Below, in pieces: positions 34,139 to 47,700 of a DNA stretch of 64,000 nt; position 1 is the stretch's first letter; the number at the start of each line of letters is the position of its first letter. Origin of the DNA: Lepidodermella squamata (lineage: Eukaryota; Gastrotricha); contig JBLDXI010000009.1 in assembly GCA_047495785.1 (NCBI GenBank), forward strand, positions 4,464,001 to 4,528,000. Direction: 5' to 3'. A model generated the notes under the pieces. It was not told where the DNA came from. It was given only the letters and a program-made list of their open reading frames with translations, and did no database searches. Position numbers and translations under genes: made by a program.

Positions 34139-35932
34139 TCAGTTTCTCCGCCGCTGCCACCATTTCGAGCCACGCCATGATACCAAATCAGCGTACACCA
34201 TACGACCAACACCCACTGCCGAAACACAGCAGCAACCAACAAGAAAGTTGAAAACGGCTACCCAGCCAAAGTACTGTTCAATCATTGGAATGGCGATTTG
34301 CCCTAACGCAGCAGCCGCACTTCCTGTACCATCGATTATTCCACTCACCGTTGCTAGGGCTGACTTGCTGTTCTGCAACTTTGGCTGGCGGCCAAGATCA
34401 GCAGCGACAGCACTGCTCATCAAACTTACAACGCCACAAATGAAAAAACCAACAATGAATAGCACAATTGAGTTCAGCAGTTTATCCGGAGGCAGGTAGC
34501 TATAGATCACAAAGGCGGGAATGCCAAGCACTAGCATAGCAAACAACACTGGAGCACGGCGGAGACGGTCGGAAATCACGCCACCTATGATGCTGCCGAA
34601 AATGCCGCCAACATCGTACCAAACTGATAAGCTATCCGCTAGAGCTTGTGACCAGTGAAATTGGCGGTTGAGGTAGTACGGCAGCCAGAAGAAGAACGCG
34701 TAGTTGACTAGTTTCAAACAGGCGTAGGATAACGAGTAGATTATAACACCAGGTAGTAGGATAGCCTCTAAAAAGCCAACTGCTTGAGGTTTGGAAGGGG
34801 TCGCCAAGACTTGAGTAAGAGGGCTGACTTTCACGGCAGTTTCAAGAGATTCTTCGCGTTTTGATTCAGCTTCCATTTCGACCAAACTGATCTCTGGAGA
34901 AAAATAAGCATTAAAAAGGAATTTTGAAACATGATTTGTGCCTAATTCTGATTCCTCAAGCTCTTCTATGACGCTTGGCCTTAGCAACGGTTGTTAGGGA
35001 GTAAGTGAACTATAATGGGTTATATCACACTTTGATGAGTTGAAACTGAAAATTCGGTGAATTTAAAGTTTAAAGGAAGTTCATTCCGATTGATTATAAT
35101 TTAGCAACTTGCCTCCACTGTGAAGCCTTTTCATTTCTTCTGATACATCGTGATGGTTATCCGCATGCTCCGAGTCCAAAATTATTGTTGGTATCACAGC
35201 TTCGTTGATGCCAACCTCGGATGGGGAGACAACTAAACCAAGGAATAGGATTCCAGTGAAACCAATCATAATTGAGGCCGGTATAGCAACCGCAATATCG
35301 TAACCGTAGTCGACTAAACTGGCTACAAGAAGCGAACCAACCATGTTTCCAAACGCCGAGTTCGTCCCCCAAACTCCCAGAATGAACCCCCGATTGTTCG
35401 GAAACCAGTTAGCCATAACCGATAGGAGACACGGCCAAATTGGCCCTTGGAACGCTGCATTCAAAGCTCGGAATGCGATGTAGTAGTAAATTGAGTAGAA
35501 ACCGAACCACTCAGGAACACTGGCGAACAGCGTGACGGTGACTGACGTAGCAGTCATGAAAAAGCATAAGGAATAACGTAGGTCGAACCGGTCACCGATC
35601 ATGCCGCCGACATATTGCGATGTGGCGTAGAATGCCATGAAAACGGTGTCCAGAACACCCATGAAAGCCTTCATCGATTTGTCGTTGCTGCTTGCAAAGA
35701 ATTGATGTGAGGACCAAATTTCTGGCGGAGATTTTAACCGGACGGTCGCGTTCGACTTCGCCGGTGTCCATTCATCGGCGACAAGTACCTTCACGTTCGA
35801 AAATGACTTGCGATTCGCGTGCACCAATGCATATGCGATGAATGTTAGGATGAAGACAGAAACGTGGTACATGGTGTATGTTGACTGCCTCGGTTGGCAT
35901 GTCCGCCTTTTGTTCTGTGCATCTTTCTCCAT
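34139..35932 (-). CDS. SLC37-like sugar-phosphate/phosphate exchanger (major facilitator superfamily)
   Basis: Two exons, 35932-35109 and 34979-34139, 554 residues. About twelve hydrophobic helices in two halves: the first starts YHVSVFILTFIAYALVHANRKSFSNVK, the typical N-terminus of the SLC37/glycerol-3-phosphate permease family, and contains GMIGDRFDLRYSL (MFS loop 2-3) and GPIWPCLLSVMANWFPNNRG. The second half, after a long hydrophilic linker, has YAFFFWLPYYLNR and the second loop motif GGVISDRLRRAP. Family members exchange glucose-6-phosphate or glycerol-3-phosphate for phosphate, mainly at the ER membrane. The intron lies in the linker, where homology gives no help: I place it between GGCAA at 35109 and an AAG acceptor at 34980, which keeps the frame (GGK-PSV), but this junction is less certain than the rest. 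Confidence 0.88.
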
Positions 35933-38491
35933 AGCATAACTCCTATAAATGAGAATAAATGGTACGCCTATTACAACTAAGGATTAATTATGCAAGCCCT
36001 GGGACCTATTGTCTCATATTTACGAGGCCAATTTCTCGACGAATTCGGGTCCTTAGATTTGTCTCGGATCAGTAACTTTAGGGAAGGTTAAACCATTTGT
36101 TATAAATTGCTAAAAAAAAGAGAGTGAGCTTATTAGGAGCTCTGTTTTGCGAGTTCATAATTACCTATTCGTGATTTTTTAATTAGAGTAGTTGAAAATC
36201 AGTTTATTCTGAAGGCTTGCATGCTTCGTTACGGTCAGTTTCAGATGAATAGAAAATGACGAGCATATTAGTTGGCCACAGAGCAAACACTACAGAAAGC
36301 ATGGCTATGCGGCATATAGGCGCTGTACTAACAGCTGTCACTGCACGTTTTACTACGGCACTTTTAATTTCCCAGGCATTAAGGGGGTGGAATAAATCAA
36401 TTTGCTGGGTGAGATATCAGGCGAAAAAATTAGCTACAAACAAGGTGTTTTAACAGCTGGACCGAGTGGGCCGCAAATTAAAATATGTCAATTCAATTAA
36501 GAATTAAGAAGCGCAAATTCCAGATTTGAGGTTAGCCTCTCGCAGTTGATGTCATTTTACCAAAGTTAACACTAAAGCCGGTGCAAGATTTCGCCTACGC
36601 TGATAGTCCGAATGTTACGGCTGATGAATAAATAACGTCTATACTAATATTTGCAGATTTTAAAGAACGATAAACAGTGAAGTATAAATCTAACGCAAAG
36701 CTGTAAATACTGTAAAAAGCTATGAATTTGACAATATTGTTGTACTTGGGATGACAATTCATCAAGAGAAATTGAGCGGAAAATGACTGGGGGTTTGAGT
36801 CAACTACAAAGACAGAATTGAAGAAGAAGTAAAAGTATTTGCTTTTTGGCCATTCATTTCTAAGAAATCTATTAGCCGATTTTCTGTTTCACCGAACTGG
36901 AATCAAATGATGTATTGTTAAGAAAGAATATAATTAGCAGTGCTGAAATTTGGAGACCATTCCATTTTAGCTACTATGTGGTATATTCGTTAAATCAGGA
37001 AAATATAAAGCGGCCTGAGCCAACAATTTTGAATGACAGCCAATTCCCCTAATGCTGTTTTTTTTACGTATTTCATCAATGAATCCTAGTGCGGTTGTGA
37101 ATGAAAAAATGCGAGCGACCGAACAGCGTGCACTCGAACACTTGCATGAGTAATCTCGATGTGTATCGATCTGTAAACATGGGAAGATTGAGCAGCGGGC
37201 CCGTGTCAGTTTCAAGCCAGTGTGTTTAGAAATCTTGAACACGGCCATAGTAAGACATCGGATGCATGAATAAAGCGGATGAATATATTTTCTTAATTAA
37301 AGAGATAAAATATTCAACTAATAAATCCAACGGCATCCAGAAAAGATGCAGAAAGAAAATAATTATAGGAGTTACAGACATCGAGAGGGGCGCTGTACTC
37401 CTTCTGAAAGCACTCAGTCCAGCGGTGCAATGAAAAAACCGTGCATAAATAAAAGTATATAATAAATTGCCTTTGCAGGTATCGTAACCTATTAAGTGAG
37501 ACACGCTGTATCGTATGAAGAGATAATATTTTGTGTTGTGGCAACACGCATGCAGGTATTAAAATTGAAAAAATCTTCAACGCAAAATGATAGACTACTA
37601 TGCTCTTTATCACGGCGCGAGAGCTTCTTTTATTCGGTAGATTATTTGTTGAATATCGAAACGAAAAGCTTATTATTTTGTCCTTTTTCCAGATGAATGA
37701 TGCCTAAAGAAAATTATACAGAAAATTATCATTTTGGTGGTTGAGACATTTGACATCGGCGCGCGCAATTTGGTTTTAATGTCGCAATTTCGGCCTCGCG
37801 CGCGAACTGAAGTCCACTTGTAACTCTCATTTGCGCAACACGGTGAAGTATCTAGGTGGTTTTCAGAAATTTGCAAATTTTGCAACAATTTATTACATAC
37901 TTCGAACATCGAACTGGAGAAATGAAAATTACCGCATGCATAAATGGATGAATGGGATATTCGTTACACTGCGTTGCATGCGAGCCAATGGGCCTGGCAA
38001 TATAATACCCTGTATTAGTCTCGCTGCGATGAGATAATCGAAAATATCTTAGCATTGCAATTTTCCGGTATAATTGCAGATTGCAGTTTTGGTTTTATAG
38101 TTTTAACCAGAGGTAAAAAAGTGACCTGATTTAAATTGCGTGGTCTGCAAAACGAAAAAAAGAGTGTCACATCTTTAACGTTGTTTGTGCATCCCCGCTG
38201 AAGTGATAAGATGACTGCTCAGCGATATAGCGTATTAGTATTAGATGATATTGCACGATATGCACTTGATACCAAATCTAACTGCTGTGATGGAGAAAAA
38301 ATCAATTTTTCCGCACCTCCACAAGTGTATCCACACAGCTAGTATCCATAGCATAGGTTTAGTATAAATCGTATGTGAAAACTGCGCTAGCAAGCGGAAA
38401 GATATATGCGCATTGAAATAGATTTGAAAAGAAATATTACAAAATAAGCGAAAGCGGAGCTCAAATTTTATACGATATATCGAGAGTAAAA
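35933..38491. other. Long intergenic region, 2.6 kb
   Basis: No supported gene. Several short frames (36256-36453 plus; 36967-37613 minus; 37831-38037 plus) have no signal peptide, domain, paralogue in the window or splice-supported extension. Base composition is A/T-rich throughout, with a short G/C island around 37755-37810 (repeated cgcgcg). It contains the promoter of the transporter and the 3' UTR of the channel gene at 38492; no transposon ends or tandem array are visible. Confidence 0.5.
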
Positions 38492-39832
38492 TCAAGCAAT
38501 GATGGTGTGCATGAAAACGATGCTGATGATAGCAGCACTCGAAACAGCGAATACAAACATTGCGAAATCCAAAGCGTCCATTTTAGAAATTTTCTGTTTC
38601 CCCACTTGGAATGCAACCGTTTTGAAGCCTTTACTTTCAGCCAACCGACATGAAATCAGCATGTAAATCGTAACAGCCATTGTAAGGATAGATAGAGAAC
38701 CAATATAGTAGACGAAATAGATCACTTCAGATGTTTTCGGGATGGAGGCTACGAAGGAAGATTGTGAAACGCTTAGGGCCAGATAGACGGTAACCGCGAA
38801 AGATGATCGATCCGGGTGTTCAACCGGCATAGCAAACGTAGCCAAGACCATGGTTACCAGAATCAAAGTCGGGAGTAGAATGGTTATGACGTGATATGCT
38901 GGTTTCCGTTTCAACTCGAATAAACAAACTGCTTGGCCGTAGCCATGGTCGGAGTAGTCGGGTCTGCATTCAACCGAAATCAGCATCCAAATTTCTGCGT
39001 CATCAATGAACGTTGAGTTGTTGATGAATTTTTGGTCAACACTTGATACATTGGCGGACTCGCTGTAAACTGAAAGGATGATGTCGCATGATTGCGTGTC
39101 GAATGGAAATTTTGAGAAGCTGCAGTACATCCTTGATTAAAATTTGTAATAGCATTATAAAATATTCTTACTCGAAAGAGCACGTCGAATCCAGTAGATT
39201 CTTGTTCATCATGACTGCTTTACCAGTTCCATAGACTTTGATGAACGAATTTCCTGACCTGCGAAACAAAAGCTTCTACTTTAGTTCGTTTAGTTCCTTT
39301 AGCATCCCGCATACTTTTCCAAGCTGTAAGTATCTGTTGCGCTGTTTAAATGCAGCACTAAGGGGTGGTAAATTTTTTCTTTGTGATAATCGCAAAATTT
39401 TAAGTTCTGCGTGACTCCTCCTGCAATCAGAGCATTGACCGTAGTATCTTGGAAATCCGTTACGCCAGCAAAAGTGGCACAGTCTGGCAGCTGCCAAGCT
39501 GTGATAAGGTCTATCTGTATTGAAAATCTGAAAAAGCTGGATATAAGTGTTCGTAGAAGTTTCAACCCAACAGTTTACATTTGCGTTAAATCGTCAAGAC
39601 TTTGAAACTTGTCAAAAACAAATGAGATTTCCACTCCGACTTTGACCAACGGACCAAAGCGGTATGGCACTGCTCTTGTGCTTCGAAGATACGGGCAATG
39701 TTTTGCAAGATAGTCGCAGAGAACGTCCTCAGGAGCATCGACGAAAGCTGAAGGGATGTAGGCCTTCTTTTGGCCTTGGGCGAAAGTTAGCTTCGAAGAG
39801 ATAACAATAGCTATGGCGAAAACGAGGCGCAT
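38492..39832 (-). CDS. Cys-loop ligand-gated ion channel subunit, tandem copy A
   Basis: Four exons: 39832-39579, 39527-39315, 39258-39172 and 39119-38492, 393 residues. Signal peptide MRLVFAIAIVISSKLTFAQG, then an extracellular domain with SIQIDLITAWQLPDC, a canonical 13-residue Cys-loop (CSFDFSKFPFDTQSC, rebuilt across the last intron), and four helices: M1 VITILLPTLILVTMVLATFAM, M2 RSSFAVTVYLALSVSQSSFV with leucine at 9', M3 FVYYIGSLSILTMAVTIYMLI, M4 DFAMFVFAVSSAAIISIVFM. The M3-M4 loop is only about 25 residues and the protein ends right after M4. PDR before M2 predicts cation selectivity by analogy with nicotinic-type channels. There is no CC pair in loop C, so it probably assembles as a non-alpha or homomeric receptor for an unknown ligand. 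Confidence 0.87.
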
Positions 39833-41067
39833 TTTGAAAACGAAAGGGTATATGGGATTTTTCAGAACAGCTCAAGGCTGCCTTTCTATCGAAACGGGAA
39901 ATTTGATAATTGGTGTATTTGCTTTTTTGAAATGTTATTAAAAAGTGGCGAATCATGGATACCTCATCACAGGAAACATGATATTGATAGAAACCTTGAC
40001 GATTCGAAAGATCACACGACGCAGAAACCTCAATCGATAGAATTCAATAACTACAGTGCGTTCACTAACTAATATGCCGGTTATTTTTAGAAACAATGAA
40101 TCACACGCACTTCGTCTTAGCGACGTTAGCAATTAATGCTTATGAATGGCTAGTTTTATTGCGTCAATTAAACCGATTTGTATACACTGAATGAAATACC
40201 ATTTCATAGTCTTATTATTATCACTTGCTACCACCATTACCACTCCCAATTTAACAGCCACTTGAATTCAATAAAATTTTAGGAGTTTTCTTGTAGCACA
40301 GTAACACCAGGAAAGTTTTACACGTCATTTCGGTAAAATTACTTCCATTTTTAATCAGTTGGCCATGTCTTGCACCAGATTCTTTGGTCCTCAATATCTG
40401 GTTAAAGATATTACTAGTTACTAGGCAGTCCTTTGACGTAAGAAGGCGGACGTCATCTCGTTACAACATTTAGTTCTGGATCACCTGAGGTGAGGATCTT
40501 AGCGCCTACAGGCATCCGGCTATGGCCATCTTTACTCGAATAATAACTAATGGCACATTTTGCAAATCGTTCGTTCAATTTGAAATTTGCGGGCGAGACT
40601 GAAAAGTCTCATTAATAGAGTGAAACTGCGCAATAAAACGGAAAAGCTAGCCAACAGTTGTCCTCTCATTTGCATATATTCACAGTATTCACAGAATTGA
40701 AATGATCGCGTGTTTCAAAAGTGCTGATGATCTCACTTTTTCCCTGAGTTTTTCGGGCTCTTTTAGTAATATTTCCAGATTAGTCGCGTGCGGATAAAGG
40801 CCGGGTTTAAATTCGAAAGGTAAAATACGAGAAGACAAGGCATTACTTAGTCTTAAAGTTCGGTTTTTATTTTGCTCTTGAAAATTTATATACTCAACTC
40901 TAGGACTAATAATTGATCATTTTACGAAGAAAATGATTGGATTATAAACTAAAACAACCTTCAAAGTTGATTTCTCTATCATTTCGTTTTCTATATGGAG
41001 CACTGAAAAATATTTGAAAACATATTACAAAATATGCAAGGAGAGCTCATAGTTTTGACAAGTAAAA
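39833..41067. other. Spacer between channel copies A and B, 1.2 kb
   Basis: No open frame of note and no recognisable repeat. It should include the promoter of copy A and the 3' UTR of copy B. Longer than the spacer between copies B and C (335 bases), though I see no inserted element with terminal repeats. Confidence 0.5.
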
Positions 41068-42401
41068 TTAAGCGGTGATGGCGTGCACGAAAACTATGCT
41101 AGAAATGGTTGCAGTTGAGGCAGCTAATATGAACATTGCAAAATCCAAAGCGGCGAGTTTCGAAAAATTCTGTTTTCTCACTTGGAATACAAACATTTTC
41201 AAGCGTTTAGTCTCGGCCAAGCGACACGAAATCAGCATGTAAATCGTAACAAGCATTGTCAGAATAGACAGTGAGCCAATGTAATAGACGAGATAGATTA
41301 CTTCTGATGTTTTCGGGATAGAAGCTACGAAAGAAGATTGTGAAACGCTTAAGGCCAGATAGACGGTCACAGCGAAAGATGATCGATCTGGGTGTTCAAC
41401 CGGCATAGCAAACGTAGCCAAAACCATGGTTACCAGGATCAAAGTCGGGAGTAGAATAGTTATGACGTAGTAGGCTGGTTTTCGCTTCAATTCGAATAAG
41501 CAGACAGCTTGGCCGTAGCCATGGTCAGAGTAGTCCGGTCTGCATTCAACTGAAATTAGCGTCCAAATTTCTGCGTCATCAATGAACGTTGAGTTATCGA
41601 CGAATTTCTGCTTAACACTTGATACATTGGCAGACTCGCTATAAACCGATAGGACGATATCGCATGTTTGTGTATCGAATGGAAACTTTGAGAAGCTGGA
41701 GAAAAAGTACGGATTAAAGTTCATTATAGCATTTCAAGCAAATCTCACTCGAAAGAACACGTCGAATCCAGCAGATTTTTATTCATCATGACCGCTTTTC
41801 CACTTCCATTAACTTTGATAATCGGATTCCCCGATCTGAAAAAGAAAGTTGCTGCTTTAGTCGCTTAATTCCATAAGAATACTTTTCCAAGCTGTAAGTA
41901 TCTGTTGCGCTGTTCAAATGCAGAACTAAAGGGTGGTAAATGTTTTCTTTGTGATAATCGCAAAATTTCAAGTTCTGCGTGACTTCTCCAGCAAGCAGAA
42001 CATTGACTGTGGTATCCTCGAAATCCGTCACACCAGCAAAAGTGGCACAGTCTGGCAGCTGCCATGATGTGATAAGGTCCACCTGTATTGAAAATCTGAA
42101 AAAGACGAGTATGGTAGTTAACATATTTCAACCCGCCAACAGTTTACATTTGCGTCAAATCGTCCAGACTTCGAAATTTTGCAAAAATGAATGAGATTTC
42201 CACTCCGACTTTGACCAACGGACCAAAGCGGTATGGCACTGCTCTCGTGCTTCGGAGATATGGGCAATGTTTAGCAAGATAGTCGCAAAGAACGTCCTCG
42301 GGAGCAGTGATGACAGTTGAAGGGATGTAGGCCTTTGATTGTCCTTGGGCGAAAGTTAGCTTCGTGGAGATAACAAGTACCAATGCAAAAACCAAGTGCA
42401 T
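41068..42401 (-). CDS. Cys-loop ligand-gated ion channel subunit, tandem copy B
   Basis: Four exons: 42401-42148, 42095-41883, 41835-41749 and 41695-41068, 393 residues, each exon exactly as long as in copy A (254, 213, 87, 628). The ATG at 42401 starts the signal peptide MHLVFALVLVISTKLTFAQG; an in-frame upstream codon run to 42443 lacks a leader and is discarded. Protein landmarks are those of copy A: DVLCDYLAKHCPYLRSTRAV, DLITSWQLPDCATFAG, FSKFPFDTQTC, M2 RSSFAVTVYLALSVSQSSFV, short M3-M4 loop, M4 DFAMFILAASTATISSIVFV. A and B are the closest pair; differences cluster in the signal peptide, the M3-M4 loop and M4. Function as a cation channel subunit is inferred. Confidence 0.87.
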
Positions 42402-42736
42402 GTTGAAGAGCGGAGGATTCATCCAATTTTTAAAGAATGGCACAAGCCTGTCAGCCAGTCCTAACGGAAATTTGATTATTTTCGTGTAGGCTTTTTCGAA
42501 ACTTTATTAAATATCGGCGAATCGTGAAAACCCCATCACTGGGAACATGAAGATCACGCCACACAAAAAATGCACTCAACGCATAGTTTACGAATTTTAC
42601 CTTGTCCTCAAGCTCAAGTCCGGTTTCTTTCCTGCACATTTATTTGCATAATTCCAGATACATATAAATTTTACAAAGAAAACAATTCGACAAATCTACA
42701 AAATTTTCGGAAAATATGCTCAAAGAATTCCCACGC
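42402..42736. other. Spacer between channel copies B and C
   Basis: 335 bases, A/T-rich, no gene. Contains the promoter of copy B and the 3' UTR of copy C. Confidence 0.5.
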
Positions 42737-44288
42737 CTAAGCAGTTATATAATACATAAAAGTACCGCTTATAATAATAGTTGAAGAGATAGACAAAGCG
42801 AACGCAGCGAGATCGACGGCAGCCATTTTGGAAACTTTAATGTTTCCGATTCGAAAAGCCAACACTTTCAGTTGTTTAGCCCCTGCTAATCGGCTGGCTA
42901 TAAGCATGTAGATTGTTACAGCCATTGTAACAATTGAGAGAAAGCCGATGTAATAAACCAGGTAAATTATTTCTGACGTCTTGGGCATAGACGCGACGAA
43001 TGAGGACTGCGCAACGCTGAGAGCCAAGTAGACTGTGACAGCAAACGATGCTCGATCTGGGTATTCAACCGGCATTGCGAAGGTAGCTAAAACCATGGTT
43101 ACCAGGATTAAAGTAGGTAGGAGTATGGTTATGACGTGATATGCCGGTTTCCGCTTCAACACGAAGGAGCATATCGCTTGGCCGTAGGAAAAATCTGAAT
43201 AGTCCGGCCTGCAGATTACCGAGACTAGGGCCCAGATTTCGGCATCGTCAATGAAATTGTTCTCGTTGATGAATTGCTGCTCAACAAATGACACATTAGC
43301 TGTTTCGCTGAAGATGGATAGGATAATTTCGCATGTTTGAGTATCGAAAGGGAACTTCGAAAAGCTGGAATGAAAATCGATGTAACATTGCACATACTTA
43401 AACTGACTTGAACAGCACTTATGGATAACACTTAAATTTTTTGTTTACCATACTGGAATACATACTAGTCATTTTTGAAGGTAGCTTGAAGGTAGCTGTA
43501 AAAGCAACTTGTAAACTTACTCGAAGGAACACACTGAATCGACCTGGTTTTTGTTCATCATTACCGCTTTGCCGTTGTCATTCACGTGAATGAATTTGTT
43601 GCCAGATCTATAAGGAACGTTAGGTTAAATTAATCACAATAACTCAAGTTCATCTCACGTTTCCAAGCTGTAAGTATCCCTTGCACTATTTAGATGCAAC
43701 ACAAGTGGATGGTAGATTTCTTCCTTGAGGTATTGGCAGAATTTAATGCTGCGAATCACTCCGGCCCGTTCGAGCTCATTCACTGCTGGGTCGCCAAAAT
43801 CAGTCACTCCGGCGAAAACTGCACAATCTGGCAGTTGCCACTTTGTCATTAGATCGATTTGTATTGAAAGCCTGAAAAGGCATGTTTTAAAATAGTACAT
43901 GCGTTTAGATCTAAAAACTCGCGCTAAACTTAACTCTAAACTATCACTTCTAGAAATTCACTTCAACTAAATTCGATCGAATCTTCACTTTTATAGGCTA
44001 AGGTTTTAGATTGCAGATTGTAACTTACACTTGCGTCAGGTCGTCCAGGCTGATAAATTTTCCCAGCGCAAACATGATTTCGACTTCAACCTTCTGCGAG
44101 CGGCCTCGCATAAAGGGCGTTGCTCTGGTGCTCTGGAGGTAAGGACAATTCTTAGCGAGAAAATTGCATAGTAAATCCTCAGGAGATGCAGAGTGGGCAG
44201 CTGGTATGTAAGTTTTCCCCGGATTCTGAGCAGCAACCTCTTTCGAGATGCACACCAAGAGTAAGGAAGTTGCTAGGAAGATGTTCAT
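42737..44288 (-). CDS. Cys-loop ligand-gated ion channel subunit, tandem copy C
   Basis: Four exons: 44288-44029, 43871-43659, 43607-43521 and 43364-42737, 395 residues. The three downstream exons equal those of copies A and B in length (213, 87, 628); exon 1 is six bases longer. Introns 1 and 3 (about 155 bases each) are longer than the roughly 50-base introns of the sisters. Signal peptide MNIFLATSLLLVCISKEVAA; extracellular DLLCNFLAKNCPYLQSTRA, DLMTKWQLPDCAVFAG; Cys-loop CSFEFSKFPFDTQTC; M2 RASFAVTVYLALSVAQSSFV; short cytosolic loop; M4 DLAAFALSISSTIIISGTFM. It is the outgroup of the trio. A cation-selective homomer or non-alpha subunit is inferred from the PDR motif and the absence of the CC pair. 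Confidence 0.86.
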
Positions 44289-44761
44289 GCTAACGGCTTT
44301 AACTGTCTGAATTCTCGAATGACAAATACTGAAAAAACTGACTTAAAGCTCAAATAAACTAAAATGTTATGCATCCTTACAGTTAGTGACGACAGTTATT
44401 GTCGCGATTGTTAATTCAGGAAATTAACTCGACGTCATCTTCCATTGTTTGCTGTGTTACTTTTTGATTGGATATCTGGCCGCAAGGAGCCTTCGCGTGC
44501 AGCTTATTGAATTTATGCCGATGAGCCAATACTTTTGGAGAGGTCAAATGCGTCATAAACTGAAACAAATCGGACTCTTGTTTAATAATTTTTACACAGA
44601 CGTTGTTGATTGCCAAGATTTAGGGTGCAGTATGATGACGTATTTCAAAACATAAGTTAACAAGTTAAGTATTTTATTTCTATAGCAAAGTAGTTGGATT
44701 AGTTAGAAAATTCATAGAAATGTCCCCAATGATGCGCCGTTTCGACTTATATTGCGCAATC
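44289..44761. other. Spacer between channel copy C and the anoctamin gene
   Basis: 473 bases; promoter of the channel gene and 3' UTR of the anoctamin. Frames at 44416-44655 have no recognisable feature. Confidence 0.5.
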
Positions 44762-47700
44762 CTAGGCGGATATTAGAGCTTTGGCAAACTTCTGGCGTAG
44801 CCGGAGATTACGCAGCTGACCTAAGAGAAGAGAAGCGGAAAAATATGAAAATTTCAAAAAGCTTCTATCACTCACGAGGCTCGTCAGGTACGCAGGCGGC
44901 AACAACAGCTCGCAGGCCGAAGACAATGTGCTCGAAAATGATGAAAACCCAAAATCGCCACCAAATTGATAACTCAGTGCCCCAGGAGCTCAGCAAAACT
45001 TCAAGATTAAGTAATTACTATATTGAATTTTCCGAAAATGCGGAAACATTCTTACCGACTATCAACGGATTCGTGATGATGCCACAAAACGTCAAAAACT
45101 CGACAATATCAGCCCAAACTCCAATTCCATTCGATTTCATAGAAACAGGCCGGCGGTAAGATTCAACCCTTGAACAAATGCACGTCTAAATCTACAATGC
45201 AAATCGAAAATGCTCACATTCTTCCTATATCCAGGTTGAGATCGATTCGCATGATGATCATGGCCAGAGCTGGGGCTGGTGGTAATGCTACGGCGAACAT
45301 TTGAAGAGCCCCAAACACAATCGTTTTCTCAATGAATTCTTCGATTGTGAATTCACGCCAGCTAATCGTTGACAGTTCCTGCAGATTGTCGTACTGGTTA
45401 TCCAACTCTTCCACTATCTTTTGCTTATCATTCCCCTTGTTGCCAATTGCCGGCAAACTGCTGACTTTCTTGCCAGATTTCAACGAGGTGAAAATACCGA
45501 TGACAATCGGTAGTAAACGGTCTTTGATTGTATGAATCAAGGGCGATGTAACTATGATGCTGAGCAACTGCTTTGACAACATGGCCATACACGGCATTTG
45601 TTTACAAGTTCGATACCGCGCCGAAGCTACTGCCTGTTGGTCGCTGACATCAATGCCTGTCAGCTCTGGGGCGAAAACCACAGTATCACCGTAGCTAGGC
45701 CCGACGACAAAGGCGATGTAGAAAAGGATTGAATAGTTGTTGACAAAGCGAAATGCGAACATTTTCAGTATCAGAGAGCTATTGAAGCTCGATTGAGTCG
45801 AATGGCCCTCCAAATGCGTCAGAGGGTAGCAAACATATGAGTAGAGTCCGTCCAGGATAACGATTGACACGGAATGAAGAACAACGCAGATTATGTTGCA
45901 TAAGAACCAACTGGACGCTTTCGTAACAAAGCCCTCGTCTTCATCGCCTGGCGGAGGGGGTGGAACCTCGCCCTTGATCGGGGCCGCGAAGTGACAGTAT
46001 TTGATCGAAAGTTTGACATCGAGCTGATTGATCAGGTAAATCGACCCCCAGACGCTGAACATGAAAAGTAGTGTGACTACGAAACTCGGTACGTAGGTGA
46101 TCCAATGAGTTCTCGGAAAGCTGTGAAGACGTTCGACAACTTTCAACGTATATACATTGACTCTTCGCAACTCGCTATCCTCAAGGCCGCCAACACGCCA
46201 CAGGAACTTGTACCAAACCGCACGACGCTTCCAGAACTCGCCGAATACAGTGCCCCATAGTATCATGACAGCTGCGAATCCAATTGTAGCGTAATTGTCG
46301 CAGGCCTTGGCTAGGACCCATCCCACTGTTTCTTGCTCTTCGTTCAAAGCATTGCCAGTTGTGTTACTGACTTGGAATGCGTAATAGATGAGACCAGCGA
46401 TGAACATAAGTACGCCGATAATTCCAGGGACCGAAAGGCTCATGATCAAAAGCTCGATCCAGGCGAAGTAGAAACCGATTTTCTCGCCGAAATAAGATCT
46501 CAGGGTGTCTAATGGTAGTAAGTGGTACATTCTGTATAGCGATGAAGTTGTGGACTCGGATTCTGCATAGTCTTTATCTGTGTCCAGCGTTCCGTCTCCG
46601 TCATCGTCCGATCGGAAGAATCGAATGGTCAAAGCGTTGCGAATAGCGCTAACCCGGCTCAAGAAATTTCGTTCATCTGAACAAGAGAAATTCCAAGCCT
46701 GTAAGCAGAATTAAAGGCTGAAACTCACTTTCATCAGGCCTTTTGTCATAATCCACACAGTCGACCGTATTCGTGTACCAAAATGATCTCCACATGTGAC
46801 TTGAAATATGAAAACATGATGTTGATCACATTTTAGTGTTTATAGTTGCATCTTACCAAATCTTTCCTCCAAACCCGGCTTCTGGGCTAGAAGGTTGGCA
46901 GCAGTAGCAACTTTCGCACTGGCATGTCATGCAGGGGAAACAACAGTTGCGGCAGCATTTTTGGCCCCGTTGGTCACCTGGCTCTATTTTGGTCTTGTTC
47001 TGAAGAGCAAGCGGTTGATGCAAGCAAAGCCAATCGTCGAAGATGCCCCGCTCGATGACATCGGTGAGGTTTACCTCAATTGTTGTCATTTTGTTATCGT
47101 CCTCATTAGAGCCGCACGATAAGACATTACGCCAGGGTGAAATCCCGCTTTCAGGCATATCAAGTTTTAGTCGTGCTCCTGAATCAAGAATGAGTCATCA
47201 ATCGCCTTTAAGCTTACAGAATCATACCTATTAAAAAGTGATACGCCAAATCGTGCCGTAGTTGAGGTGGATACGAATTTCGGCCTCTGGAGTTCAAATT
47301 GTATTGAAACATTTCATCATTCAGCTTTCATCTTACTTGCAATCGTGGAATTCCTTGAAGCGATACTCAACATTCTGACCACCAGCTTTTCCTTGTTGGC
47401 CTCCGCTAGTTCTAGCTTTCTTTACGAAGCAGAACGTTTTGTAAGCTTGAACACCCAGATGGGGCAACGGATTCGATTTGTCGCCATCTTGAGGGACGGT
47501 TTTCGGCAACAATCGCCATTGATAGGCCATCAATTGGGTCATAAGGCCGAGATGAGCGAACGACAGATTGATCGCGTAGAAAATGTGGTCTTTCGATTCG
47601 AATTTCTCGTAAGTCACACCATACTCAGATTTTAGGCTCTAAAGGTCGTATTCAACAATTTTTAATTGTTTAATTTAATTTAATTAAATTAAAAAAAAGT

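Noticed and set aside
36256-36453. Plus-strand frame of 65 codons in the 2.6-kb spacer
   Set aside because: Isolated, no recognisable motif, no flanking exon signals that extend it.
44752-45159. Plus-strand open frame of 135 codons
   Set aside because: It lies opposite the last three anoctamin exons, whose conserved motifs (RRP, IGVW, FEH, VPDEP) and phase-consistent introns show that the minus strand codes here.
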